A stretch of DNA of 45,610 nt from Planctomycetales bacterium (GCA_020426595.1 JAGQPS010000008.1:1-45610), one strand, 5' to 3'; positions 26,225 through 35,818 are shown, counted from the first letter of the stretch. Program-made: numbers and translations. Notes: generated by a model from the sequence alone, not told the origin.

Positions 26225-29200
26225 ATGTCAGCTCCGCGCATCCGCATTCGTTGGCGATTTCTTTTGTCGGTCGGACTTCTAATTGCCGGCATCTGGGCTC
26301 CATGTTTGTGCTCGCTGGATTCCAAGTGCGTGGCTCAAGACGCTGAGTCGCCAGGAGAGCACTGGCAGCAGGGCGACGAGTATCAGATCGGAGTCGCGTC
26401 GATCGACATCACGCCGAACCACCCCATTCGATTGAATGGTTTTGGTTTTCGTCGTGAGGAAGCCGCCGATGTCGGCCTGCGTCTCGGTGCTCAAGCGCTC
26501 GCGATTAGCCAAGGCGATGAACCGCCGATCGTACTCGTGACGCTCGACAGCTTGGGATTGCGAATGTCGATGGCCGACGAGGTGGCGGCTCGATTGGCCG
26601 AATCGCATGGGTTGCCGCGAGAGAACTTGGCGTTTGCCTTCTCACACTCGCACTGCACGCCGAAACTGGCCGGTGCTTGTGACACCATCTTCAGCACGCC
26701 GATTCCCGCCGAGCACCAAACGCATATCGATCGTTACACCGAACGACTCACCAATGACTTGGTCGCGGTGGTGCAGGACGCGATCGACGGAAGACAACCT
26801 GGCTTCTTGAATTGGGCGACCGGGTCGGTCGGTTTCGCCGTGAATCGCCGCACCGCGGGCGGGCCGGTCGATCACTCACTGCCGGTATTGATCGCTCGAA
26901 CGAAGGACGGAGAGCTCCTGGCGCTGCACACCGCCTACGCCTGTCACTGCGTGACGTTGTCGTACAACCGGTTGAGTGGCGATTGGGCGGGCTACGCGCG
27001 GGAGGCGATTGAACGCCGGTGGCCGGGAGTCACTGGGTTGGTCGCGATCGGGTGCGGTAGCGACTCAAACCCGGACTCGGGAGTGACGGGAGACGGTGAG
27101 GCGATCGCCGCCGCGCAGGGTCAACAGATTTGCGATGAAATCGCCCGGCTACTCGACACTCCAGGGATTCCCATCCACGGCGCGCCGGTCGCGCGACTCG
27201 CGCGGATCGACCTCCCTCTGTTGCCGCTACCGACTCGTGAACAATGGGAAGTTCTGGCGAAGGAAGCATCTCCGGCGGGTTACAACGCACGGTGGCAACT
27301 CGCACGACTCGACGCGGGCGAGCCACTGCTCGATCACCTGGACTATCCCGTCCAGACCTTTCGCTTCGGCAACGATCTTGGCGTGGTGTTGCTGGCCGGA
27401 GAGGTGTGTGTCGATTATGCGCATCGGCTCAAACGCGAACTGAATGTCGACCGTCTATGGACCACCGCGTACGCGAATGACTTCTGTGCCTACATTCCAT
27501 CCGAGCGATTGCGGCAAGAGGGAGGCTACGGGGGTGGCGCCGAAGTCGTGTACTTCGCGCTCCCCGCGACGCTGGCTGAGGGACTTGAGCAACGCATCGT
27601 CGACGAAGTGAAGCGACAATTGCCCGAGGACTGGCAGGTGCCGCCTGGCACCAACGGCTCGCCGGCCAACGATCCACAATCCTCACTCCGCAAGTTTCGC
27701 ATCGACCCGCGTTTCCAAATCGAACCGGCGGTGACCGAGCCGTTGATCGATGATCCGGTCGCGATCGACTTTGGCCTCGATGGATCCCTTTGGGTCTGTG
27801 AGATGCCGGACTACGCGAGGGAAGTGGAAGGCGAGTTCTCGCCCCATGGGCAAGTACGGTTGGTGCGCGACACGGACGGCGACGGTCGCTACGATCAATC
27901 GACCGTCTTCCTCGAGGGGCTGCGATTTCCAACCGATGTCAAGGTCTGGCGTGATGGAGTGCTCGTGTGCGACGCGCCGCGAGTGTTGCTCGCCCGTGAT
28001 ACCGACGGCGATGGGCGCGCGGATGATGTCCGCACATTGCTGACCGGATTCGCGACTCATAATCCGCATGCACGAGTCAACAGTCTGCGCTGGGGTTTGG
28101 ACGGTTGGCTGTATGGCAGTTGCGGCCTCTTTGGTGGAACGATTCAGGTGTTTCACGACGCACCCGACGCGATGCCCGCTGGCGCGCCGGTGGCCTTGGG
28201 TGGACGCGACTTTCGCTGGCAACCCGATCTTGCTCGATTGGAACCCGTGACGGGAACAACTCAGCAAGGCCGCTCTCGTGATGACTTTCAGCGTTGGTAT
28301 GGCTGCGATAACGGAACGCTCATCCGTCACTATCCGATTCCACTCGGTCCCACGATCGGCTCGTTAACGTCGCCACCCTCGGCGATCGATCCTACGGTGG
28401 ACGATCGTCCGGGAGTGCTGTTTCCCCCGCGCGACCTTGTCTTGTTTGAACTCTCGGGCCCCGCGGGGCGTCCGACCAGTGCCTGCGGACTGGAGATCTC
28501 GAGAACGCCTTCACTAGGCGTTGACTTGTATGGGAACTCGTTCACGTGCGAACCGGTGAACCAGTTGATTCATCGCCGCGTGCTCCGCGATACGCCTCGA
28601 GGCATCAGTGCGATGCGCGCCAGCGACGAACAAGATCGCGAATTCCTGTCGTCGACCGACCGGTGGTTTCGCCCCGTGCAGGTGCGTATCGGCCCCGATG
28701 GTGGTCTGTGGGTGGTCGACATGGTGCGATATGTGATCGAGCATCCGCGTTGGATTCCCGAAGCGACTCGAGCCGAAACCAATGTCTTCGCGGGGCAGGG
28801 GCTCGGCCGGCTGTGGCGTATCTCGGGACGAACCGAGTCTCATGCGACGCCGTGGCCCGTCGACGAACAAGACGACGAGGGACTGCTTGCCGCGTTTACC
28901 TCAAGGAACGGCGTCTTACGAGACTTGGCTCATCAACGAATCATTTGGGACGAGCGCGAGGATCTTGCCTCGGCGATTCGACAAGTCGCGCTGCACGACG
29001 ACTGGCCAGCGACTCGAGCCCAGGCATGGCATACTCTCGCGCGGCTGAACGAGTTGACCGAGGCGGATGAGCGGGCGATCCTGGCGGAAACCGACTCGGA
29101 TGCGGTCGCGGTGACGCTGCCACTCATTCAACATTGGGATGCCGCGCGACTAGCCACGCTCAGAGAGCAACTTGGTTCAACCGAGGCTGCCGACACCATG

Positions 29201-30925
29201 CCTTCGAGCTCGCGGCGCGCGATGCTCGGCACACTCGCTCGATCCCAGGATCCTATGTCGATCGAGTGGATCATGCGGCAGCTCCCCACGCTCACCGATC
29301 CATGGGACCAATACGAAGTGTTGCGACACGTCGATCGCGACGCGGCACCGCTTTGGCTCTCGGCGCTGACCCAAGCCGATGCATCGACCAATTCCTCTTG
29401 GACTTGGGAACTTGCGAATGCGTTGATCGAAAGAAATCTCTCGCCCGAGAGCTGGAAACAGTGGTTGCTGGAGGTCGATCGGCCGGCGATCCGATCGGCG
29501 ATTTCCTCGGGGCGCCTCGATGCCTTGTTGTTTCGTTTGCAATCCGTTCGGCCAGCCGAGGCGACGTCCGAGAGTCTTTCACCGGCGTTGCGATTGGCCT
29601 GGCAAGACCGGCTCCAAACGCTCCGCATTGAGCTGGAAACGACCGACGCGACCAACCAGCTCGCGGCTCGGTTGCTCGAATCCGCTTGGCTCGTTCCGGA
29701 CATCGAATCCGACCTGCTTGAGTTTGTTGACCCGCGACGAACCGGCTCGGCGCAGCGAGCCGTTGTCGAGGCGCTCGCGGGTCAGGGAGGAGCGACCCAA
29801 CAACGTCTCTGGGATGCCTTGCGAAATGGATCTCCCAACCTGCAGCAGTTCGCCGTTGACTTGTGGCTGGAGCGGGAGGACACGAGGTCGACACTGATTC
29901 GTTGGCTCGAGGATCCCGAGCATCCCGTGCGACAGGTCATGACGAGGCAGCAACAGTCGAGACTCTTGGAGACCGTCCCCGCGGAAACGGCGGAGCGTCT
30001 TCGAGCACGATGGGCGATTCCAGCCATGCCCGACGAGGCCGATCTGTTGGCTCGTTACTTGGAGGCGTCGTCCCGCGATCCGGATCTCGCGCAAGGCTCT
30101 CGCTTATTCGATCAACACTGCGCGAACTGTCATCAGGCCGACGCGCAAGGCAAGCGGCTCGGTCCCGACCTCAACGCGCTTTCGTCACCCAGTTCCGAAT
30201 CGTTGACGCGATCGATCCTGTTTCCGTCCCACGACATCGACGCGAAGTATCGGAGCGTCGTGATTACCACCGACGACGGGCGGACCGTATCGGGTTTGTT
30301 GCTCGACGAGGGCGAAACCATGGTCCAGCTACGGACCTCGCCGACCGAACAAGAATCGGTGGCTCGCGAGTCGATTGAATCCTTGACCCCGAGCCGTGTC
30401 TCGTTCATGCCCGCGGGACTTCATGAATCCTTGCCACCGGATGCGATGCGCGATCTGGTCGGATTCTTGCTTATTCCCAAGATCGCGCCGAAGCAGCTCC
30501 CTGGTAACGAACCAAGGGTGATCACGATCGACTCGAGTCACGAAATCGAGTTCCCGGCCGCGGCGGCCGAGATACGGGGCGGCGACATCGGCTTTGAGAC
30601 CACGTTTCAGAATGTTGGATTCTGGCATGGCGAAACGGACTCGGTCAGCTGGCCTCTCACGATTGAAGCGGAGGGGACCTACCGCGTGGTCTTGGAACTA
30701 GCCTGCGATCCCGCGAGCGCCCACAACCGCCTGCGTTTGTCTCTTGGCACGGAAGTCCTGGAAGCCGAGGTGCCCAGTACCGGAGCTTGGAGCCAATACG
30801 AATCGTTGTCGATCGGGCAGGTGGAGCTCAAGCCTGGCCGCGGGCGGATGGCGGTGACGGCGGCCGGCCCGCTGCGAGGGGCCTTGTGCGACCTGAAGGG
30901 CATTCGACTGGAACGTGTCGATTGA
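26225..30925 (+). CDS. 1566-aa mosaic: ceramidase-like, PVC dehydrogenase, HEAT-like, heme c, C-terminal binding domain
   Basis: A signal peptide is at residues 1-38. Residues about 55-470 resemble the N-terminal part of neutral (non-lysosomal) ceramidases, with AFSHSHCTPKLAG, HTAYACHCVTLS and GCGSDSNPD in family order. Residues about 490-870 resemble the PVC-type membrane-bound dehydrogenase domain (GLDGSLWVCEMPDYA, RLVRDTDGDGRYD, LARDTDGDGRADDV). Residues about 880-1270 are helical and HEAT-like. Then comes a heme c domain with C1299-A-N-C1302-H1303 and the VPRE-like stretch of that family. The last 150 residues form a beta-rich domain resembling a carbohydrate-binding module. The frame is continuous with no stop or frameshift. 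A periplasmic role linking a hydrolase to electron transfer is inferred only from the domains. Confidence 0.8.
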   Translation: MSAPRIRIRWRFLLSVGLLIAGIWAPCLCSLDSKCVAQDAESPGEHWQQGDEYQIGVASIDITPNHPIRLNGFGFRREEAADVGLRLGAQALAISQGDEPPIVLVTLDSLGLRMSMADEVAARLAESHGLPRENLAFAFSHSHCTPKLAGACDTIFSTPIPAEHQTHIDRYTERLTNDLVAVVQDAIDGRQPGFLNWATGSVGFAVNRRTAGGPVDHSLPVLIARTKDGELLALHTAYACHCVTLSYNRLSGDWAGYAREAIERRWPGVTGLVAIGCGSDSNPDSGVTGDGEAIAAAQGQQICDEIARLLDTPGIPIHGAPVARLARIDLPLLPLPTREQWEVLAKEASPAGYNARWQLARLDAGEPLLDHLDYPVQTFRFGNDLGVVLLAGEVCVDYAHRLKRELNVDRLWTTAYANDFCAYIPSERLRQEGGYGGGAEVVYFALPATLAEGLEQRIVDEVKRQLPEDWQVPPGTNGSPANDPQSSLRKFRIDPRFQIEPAVTEPLIDDPVAIDFGLDGSLWVCEMPDYAREVEGEFSPHGQVRLVRDTDGDGRYDQSTVFLEGLRFPTDVKVWRDGVLVCDAPRVLLARDTDGDGRADDVRTLLTGFATHNPHARVNSLRWGLDGWLYGSCGLFGGTIQVFHDAPDAMPAGAPVALGGRDFRWQPDLARLEPVTGTTQQGRSRDDFQRWYGCDNGTLIRHYPIPLGPTIGSLTSPPSAIDPTVDDRPGVLFPPRDLVLFELSGPAGRPTSACGLEISRTPSLGVDLYGNSFTCEPVNQLIHRRVLRDTPRGISAMRASDEQDREFLSSTDRWFRPVQVRIGPDGGLWVVDMVRYVIEHPRWIPEATRAETNVFAGQGLGRLWRISGRTESHATPWPVDEQDDEGLLAAFTSRNGVLRDLAHQRIIWDEREDLASAIRQVALHDDWPATRAQAWHTLARLNELTEADERAILAETDSDAVAVTLPLIQHWDAARLATLREQLGSTEAADTMPSSSRRAMLGTLARSQDPMSIEWIMRQLPTLTDPWDQYEVLRHVDRDAAPLWLSALTQADASTNSSWTWELANALIERNLSPESWKQWLLEVDRPAIRSAISSGRLDALLFRLQSVRPAEATSESLSPALRLAWQDRLQTLRIELETTDATNQLAARLLESAWLVPDIESDLLEFVDPRRTGSAQRAVVEALAGQGGATQQRLWDALRNGSPNLQQFAVDLWLEREDTRSTLIRWLEDPEHPVRQVMTRQQQSRLLETVPAETAERLRARWAIPAMPDEADLLARYLEASSRDPDLAQGSRLFDQHCANCHQADAQGKRLGPDLNALSSPSSESLTRSILFPSHDIDAKYRSVVITTDDGRTVSGLLLDEGETMVQLRTSPTEQESVARESIESLTPSRVSFMPAGLHESLPPDAMRDLVGFLLIPKIAPKQLPGNEPRVITIDSSHEIEFPAAAAEIRGGDIGFETTFQNVGFWHGETDSVSWPLTIEAEGTYRVVLELACDPASAHNRLRLSLGTEVLEAEVPSTGAWSQYESLSIGQVELKPGRGRMAVTAAGPLRGALCDLKGIRLERVD

Positions 30926-30989
30926 TCGATCGCAGTCGGTGGGTTTGACTCAGGCCCATGCCGCCGCACGCGAGACTCGGCGCGGCCAA

Positions 30990-31025
30990 CTCTCGGGACC
31001 TTTCCCCGTTGGACGCCCCCGAGAG
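30990..31025 (+). terminator. Inverted repeat downstream of the mosaic gene
   Basis: CTCTCGGG at 30990-30997 pairs perfectly with CCCGAGAG at 31018-31025, with a 20-nt loop, about 65 bp after the stop codon. No U-run follows, so it is a candidate transcription terminator only. Confidence 0.4.
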
Positions 31026-31148
31026 GAGCCCACTTCATCGTTTGAATACGCCGCTTGAGTAGGGGCTCGAGTGGAACCGGCGAAATAGAGCGAGGAGAGG
31101 GAACTTCTCCTGTACTCATCCTTCAAACTTACGGTTCGCGCGCTGAGC

Positions 31149-31178
31149 TTGAGTAATACCGCTCAGGCCGACTAGAAT
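31149..31178 (+). promoter_or_regulatory. Candidate promoter for the sigma factor gene
   Basis: TTGAGT at 31149-31154 and TAGAAT at 31173-31178 are 18 bp apart. CTGAGC (31143-31148) and GCTCAG (31161-31166) form a 6-bp inverted repeat around the -35 element, which could be an operator. It is more than 400 bp from the ATG at 31586, so a long leader would result. Confidence 0.35.
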
Positions 31179-31277
31179 GCCCCCCGCGGAGGAAAGCCGA
31201 CCTGGATGTCCAGTGATCCTGGAGGTAGAGGTTGGCGGTTCGCGACGGGGGGGCCAGGTCCTTGCGCCTTGGCGGAA

Positions 31278-31352
31278 CACTTCGCGTCGCGGACGGCGGA
31301 TCGAACAGGTCGTTCACTTCATGGGGCAACTCCCTCGCTAGGGAGCGAAGTG
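31278..31352 (+). promoter_or_regulatory. Alternative stem-loops in the sigma factor leader
   Basis: GCGAAGTG (31345-31352) can pair with CACTTCGC at 31278-31285, or its GAAGTG (31347-31352) can pair with CACTTC at 31315-31320. In the second case the stem is extended by CTCCCT (31330-31335) with AGGGAG (31340-31345). The two foldings exclude each other. A tiny frame at 31321-31341 (Met-Gly-Gln-Leu-Pro-Arg) lies in the second stem. This is attenuator-like in form, but function is not shown. Confidence 0.3.
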
Positions 31353-31585
31353 CGGCGACGCTGCGATTAAGTAATTGGAAACGGCCGCGCCGTTCACCTT
31401 TGGCCAGATCAATTCAACTTGGGCCAAATCGAGCTTTGATGTTCGTGCTGGATTCCCTTTCAGCTCATAAGCGGCAGGGAACCCGGACTGGTGAATAGCG
31501 ATGTTCGCGATGCGACGAGGCAATCTTGTCGCCGCGCGACTCGGGCGCTGCCGGACTCAGACATTACGAAGAACACGAGTCCTCG

Positions 31586-32203
31586 ATGACCGACCCCACA
31601 TCGCCATTCGATGAACCCACGTCTCTTGCCTTGATCGCCGATGCGAGGCGGAAAGTGCCCGAGGCATGGCGGAAGATCCACCAGCTGTACGGCCCGCTTG
31701 TCTATGCATGGTGCCGTGAATGGCGCGTCCCCGAGCAGGATGCCGTCGATTTGGTTCAAGACGTCTTTCGCAACGTGATTCGGCGTTTGGATAGCTTCCA
31801 ACACGAAACGGACGAGGATTCGGCTGGGAAGTCTCGGGGGTCCTTTCGCGCTTGGATCTGGACGATCACGCGCAACAAGGTACGGGACTATTGGCGCGTT
31901 AACCCGCGCCGTCCGGTGGCCGTGGGCGGCACGGACATGCAGCAGCACATGATGCAGATTCCGGAATGGGAGATGGACTCAGCCGGACAAGTCGCCCAAG
32001 TCAGCGAACTGGCGAAGCAGGTGTTGCGTTTGATTCAAACCGAGTTTGAAGAACGTACGTGGACCGCTTTTTGGCGGGTGGTGGTTGATGGTCAATCGAT
32101 CTACACCGTGGCCAACGACCTTGAGATGTCGGAAGGAGCCGTACGACAGGCCAAGTATCGTGTCCTGCGGCGTGTTCGTGAGGAACTGCAAGACGTCGCT
32201 TGA
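31586..32203 (+). CDS. ECF-family RNA polymerase sigma factor
   Basis: The 205-residue product has sigma region 2 (about 28-115: WRKIHQLYGPLVYAWCREW, DAVDLVQDVFRNVIRRL, SFRAWIWTITRNKVRDYWR) and region 4 (about 155-203: VVVDGQSIYTVANDLEMSEGAVRQAKYRVLRRVREEL, a helix-turn-helix). Region 3 is absent, as is normal for extracytoplasmic-function sigma factors. Starts at 31526 (TTG) and 31586 (ATG) are possible, and the ATG is closer to the homologous region. It lies 259 bp before the protein kinase gene, a gene pair common in planctomycetes. The promoter it recognises is unknown. Confidence 0.92.
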   Translation: MTDPTSPFDEPTSLALIADARRKVPEAWRKIHQLYGPLVYAWCREWRVPEQDAVDLVQDVFRNVIRRLDSFQHETDEDSAGKSRGSFRAWIWTITRNKVRDYWRVNPRRPVAVGGTDMQQHMMQIPEWEMDSAGQVAQVSELAKQVLRLIQTEFEERTWTAFWRVVVDGQSIYTVANDLEMSEGAVRQAKYRVLRRVREELQDVA

Positions 32204-32462
32204 TCGCCGCGAGGCATCCCGGGAAAGCTGATCGGCGGCGGTTTTCAAATCGCTGGCGCGAAAACGATAAAACGAGCCTGCCGAGCCATTAAACTGCACA
32301 TGCTTGGGGCCGATGGACCGCGCGAGAGAATCTGGCGAGTGTCCCTAGATTCGCGGAGTGCCTTGGCGAGTCCGGTTCGAGCCTGAATCAATTCGGGATA
32401 CGCGAGCCTATTCAGCTCTTCCTTGTAATGCGGAATTCCTCCCGAATCGGCGGCGGTGGGAC

Positions 32463-35363
32463 ATGGGTTTCAGTGGATTCGACGACTCGCTTCGCCCAGG
32501 GGCGAACTGTCCCGATCCAGCATCGATGCGCGATGTCATTCTGGGCGACGCCGTCCGCTCCCTTGCTCAGTCGGTCTTGGACCATCTCGGTCGATGCGCG
32601 ACCTGTCGTCGGACCTTCGATCAACTCGAGCAGCAACTGCTCGATCAAGTATGGGTGGCCGAACTGGGACAGGAAACGGCGCACTTCAACCACGAGCCTG
32701 GCTTGCGCGACACGGTCCAGCGTCTCGGACAGGTCGCGGAGGAGTACCTCGAGGAATCGACCGCCGGCGACGCGAGCGACTCCGGTTCGGACGCGGATCC
32801 GTTCGCCCATTTGCCGCTGCTACTCCGGGACTACTCGCTGCTGATGAGAATCGGAAGCGGCGGCATGGGCTTGATCTTCAAGGCCCAACATCGGCGACTG
32901 AATAAACCGGTCGCCATCAAGGTGCTTCGCCCCGATTTGTCCGTCGACGTTCGCCAATCGTTCGAACGAGAAATCAAGGCGATGGGAAGCGTCGAGCATC
33001 CGCTAATCGCTCGAGCCACCGATGCGTTCACCGAACGGGGCCGCACGTTCTTGGTGATGGAGTACATCGACGGCTGGAATCTAGCCCAAGTCGTGACTCG
33101 CTGTGGTCCGCTCTGCTGCGAGGATGCCAAGGCGATCGTGAGACAAGTCGCGTTGGCGATGGACTTCGCCCATCTGCGAGGCGTCGCGCACGGTGACATC
33201 AAACCGTCGAACGTGATGCTGACGCGTGACGGCGGACTCAGGATCCTGGATCTTGGATTGGCCGAAAGGCTTTCCAAGGAGTCGCTCGCGGGCATCCTCG
33301 ATTCGCGAGGCGACCGAGAGGCCGGTGGCCAAGTGCTTGGCGGCGACGACGAGGCAAGTGCGAGCCAGGCTCCTCTCGAGGAAGATTCCCTTGAGTGTGC
33401 CGTCGAAGTGCGTCGCGATGTCGTCGCCCTCGGCGATATGTTGTTCCGGCTGACCACAGGAAAGTCGCCCCAGCTGGGCGCGTCCATTCACTTACGCGAT
33501 CGACTGGCGAACGAGGCCGAGCTGCGTCGTTGCTGCCCGAGCGCGCCCGATGACCTCGTCGCGCTCTATGCCGAATTGAAATCGCTCGCGCCACCCTTTC
33601 GCTTTCGTCACATGCTGTCGGTAGTACAAGGACTCGACCGGCTCGAGGTGGGCGAAGCGGTCGAGCTCGATGTTTCCGCGACGGACACGACCTATGAAAT
33701 CGCCCAGGCGCTGAGGGAATTTCGCCGTAATGTGCGGCGTCCCGGCGGGCTCGTGCCCAATTCGACGTTCCTCCCAAACGAAACCAGTGCGAATGGAGCA
33801 AGCCTCAAGCCGCGAGTGAATCGCGTGACGGCGGCACTAGGCCTCGCTCTTGCCATCACCACGTTGGTCGCCTTGATTTTCGCGGGAGTGAACCTTGGGA
33901 CGCGGAACCGCTCCGCCAGCGCCCTGAGCGCGAGTTCGGCGAGTCGTTCCGGTCAGCGGGGACTGGAATCCGCATTGGCGGGTCGCGGCTCGGATCGACT
34001 CTTGGGGACCGCGATTTCGATCGATCGAGTCGGGAGCGATCATTCCTCGCCCAGTTGGGACTTTCAAGAACGAGCCAGATTCTTCCTACGAGGTCGAGCG
34101 ATTCTCGATCTGCGTTGGACCTCCACCGAACCGAATCACCTCCTGATCCGTCGCAATCGAAGGATGAGCAGCTTCGCGATCGACGCTTGGGGACGCTCCA
34201 TCACCAATACGCCCACCGGTATCGGCTCGATGACCATCGACTTACCCAAAGGTCTGAATGGTCCACAAGTCCAAGACCTGATTGGGAACTCCACAGCTCG
34301 CTCGTCGCGTTTCGGAATCGCGCTTGACCAAGAGACCGGCACGGCCGTGCTGCCGATCGCCGATGGTGGCTTTCTGCGTTTACACGCCACGTCCCTGGAG
34401 CGGATGCCGGCCTCGTCGCACATCAACCGTATGGGAGCCGTCTGTTTTGTTCCACGACACAACGTTTGGCTCGTCGCGCTGCAAGGCGAGCTTTACTTGT
34501 TCAATCAAACCTTGACCGACCTGCTTGCGCGAGCCAAGTGGGACTTCTCTCCAAAGAGAATGACGGCCGATCCCGGCGGGCGATGGGTCCTGCTCGAGGG
34601 CGATGAGGATCACCAGATCGGTTTGGTCGAGGTCCTCGAGAAGGAAATCGTCACGCATGACTTCACCGCCCTGCCCGAACGCCGCTGGCTGAGCGTGGGA
34701 TTCTGGCGGGGCGGCGGGTCATCATCCAACCAAGACTCGTTGACCGCGGACTGGAACCAATCCTTGGGAGGCGGCAGCGACGAATACGCCGTCTCGCTGG
34801 TCTTCGTGTTTGGTAACGCTCTTGAAATCGTCAATGGCTCGCGATTGGAAAACGGAGATCTGCGGTGGCAATCGACCCTCGAGTTGATGCGGTTCGTGGA
34901 CGATCGACCGGCCGACGCGAGGGCCGAGATTGCTCAACTCTGCGAGAGTGTTCCGGTGGCGATCGTTGGCTTCCATGCGGGAGGTATCGAACTTTGGGAT
35001 CTGGAAACACGAGGACTCATGGGGCGATTTGGCGTGACCGAACTTGTGGATCGAATCGTCATGATGGAAGCCAACCAGGACGTGTCATGCATCGCGGTCG
35101 CCGATAGCTCGGGAGTCGTGAGAGTCTTTGGGAGACAGCCACTGGAGGCGAACAATCAAGAAGTGACCATCGTGAAAGTGATCGACGAGGAGGTCGTCAG
35201 CCAGGTCGACTCCTCACCGGTTCATGAGACCCACTCCGATTCGGTTGAGAAGCCAGCCATGCCTGCTGGCGATACCGAGCCCCCCGAGTCGTCACACGCG
35301 GAAGGCGTGGGAGAGACGCCCAACAAGTCGGCCCTCCCGGCGGTGACGGCACCGAATCAGTAG
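32463..35363 (+). CDS. Membrane serine/threonine kinase with an N-terminal anti-sigma-type zinc motif and C-terminal propeller-like sensor
   Basis: This is a 966-residue protein. Residues 41-48 read H-L-G-R-C-A-T-C, an HX3CX2C motif as in zinc-binding anti-sigma factors. The kinase domain spans about 123-390: GSGGMG (131-136), K153 in AIKVL, HGDIKPSN (243-250, with HGD in place of HRD) and DLG (263-265). The activation segment is abnormal: no GTPxYMAPE follows, and about 40 residues later the chain resumes with RRDVVALGDMLFRLTTGKSP. Activity may be changed or lost. A membrane helix lies at about 455-478. The last 480 residues are extracytoplasmic, beta-rich, with WD-like repeats. It follows the ECF gene by 259 bp. 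A GTG start at 32358 would add 35 residues. Confidence 0.85.
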   Translation: MGFSGFDDSLRPGANCPDPASMRDVILGDAVRSLAQSVLDHLGRCATCRRTFDQLEQQLLDQVWVAELGQETAHFNHEPGLRDTVQRLGQVAEEYLEESTAGDASDSGSDADPFAHLPLLLRDYSLLMRIGSGGMGLIFKAQHRRLNKPVAIKVLRPDLSVDVRQSFEREIKAMGSVEHPLIARATDAFTERGRTFLVMEYIDGWNLAQVVTRCGPLCCEDAKAIVRQVALAMDFAHLRGVAHGDIKPSNVMLTRDGGLRILDLGLAERLSKESLAGILDSRGDREAGGQVLGGDDEASASQAPLEEDSLECAVEVRRDVVALGDMLFRLTTGKSPQLGASIHLRDRLANEAELRRCCPSAPDDLVALYAELKSLAPPFRFRHMLSVVQGLDRLEVGEAVELDVSATDTTYEIAQALREFRRNVRRPGGLVPNSTFLPNETSANGASLKPRVNRVTAALGLALAITTLVALIFAGVNLGTRNRSASALSASSASRSGQRGLESALAGRGSDRLLGTAISIDRVGSDHSSPSWDFQERARFFLRGRAILDLRWTSTEPNHLLIRRNRRMSSFAIDAWGRSITNTPTGIGSMTIDLPKGLNGPQVQDLIGNSTARSSRFGIALDQETGTAVLPIADGGFLRLHATSLERMPASSHINRMGAVCFVPRHNVWLVALQGELYLFNQTLTDLLARAKWDFSPKRMTADPGGRWVLLEGDEDHQIGLVEVLEKEIVTHDFTALPERRWLSVGFWRGGGSSSNQDSLTADWNQSLGGGSDEYAVSLVFVFGNALEIVNGSRLENGDLRWQSTLELMRFVDDRPADARAEIAQLCESVPVAIVGFHAGGIELWDLETRGLMGRFGVTELVDRIVMMEANQDVSCIAVADSSGVVRVFGRQPLEANNQEVTIVKVIDEEVVSQVDSSPVHETHSDSVEKPAMPAGDTEPPESSHAEGVGETPNKSALPAVTAPNQ

Positions 35364-35390
35364 GTCGCTTGGCACGGCGGTAAAAAAGCC

Positions 35391-35423
35391 GAGCCGCCGC
35401 CGGGGGCAGGTCGGCGACGGCTC
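35391..35423 (-). terminator. GC-rich hairpin with a U-run on the minus strand
   Basis: GAGCCGCCGCC (35391-35401) pairs with GGCGACGGCTC (35413-35423) with one mismatch and an 11-nt loop. AAAAAA at 35382-35387 gives a run of six U on the minus strand just after the stem, so it could end leftward transcription. On the + strand it could be a mere 3' hairpin of the kinase gene. Confidence 0.35.
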
Positions 35424-35818
35424 GAGAGCACCTCCGAAGAGGCACCCGTACCGGTACGAGGTCAAGAACGATGGCGTGTCACACGATTTTCTAAAATGCC
35501 TAACACCCACTTAACGAAGTAGATCTGAACCACACTATTGTGGAACAAAGGGAACATTGAGTTCCCTTATGGCCATCACCGCGGAACTTGGTGCTCCTTC
35601 CGCCGGCGGACTGAATGAGCGACGGGTGACTCCTCTTCATCGCTCGAGCAGTGCGGAAACCCGCAATAAAAGCGGCCGATTGGCGATGTTGTTTGAGCCT
35701 CGATTCGGACTTTCGAGTACCGCGACGAGGCGGGCGAACTTCGTTACAACGATCATTGGACTCCCGCTTCGTGCCATCGGGCTCATCCCTTACTCGCGTT
35801 AGCAAGCCGAATCCCAAC

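Larger units (their letters stand above)
30926..31585. other. 660-bp leader/spacer before the sigma factor gene
   Basis: No convincing gene is present. The left part has a terminator-like inverted repeat (30990-31025). The middle has a candidate promoter (31149-31178) with an overlapping 6-bp inverted repeat. The right part has competing stem-loops (31278-31352). A frame from a TTG at 31526 extends into the sigma factor but adds only 20 codons. Confidence 0.5.
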
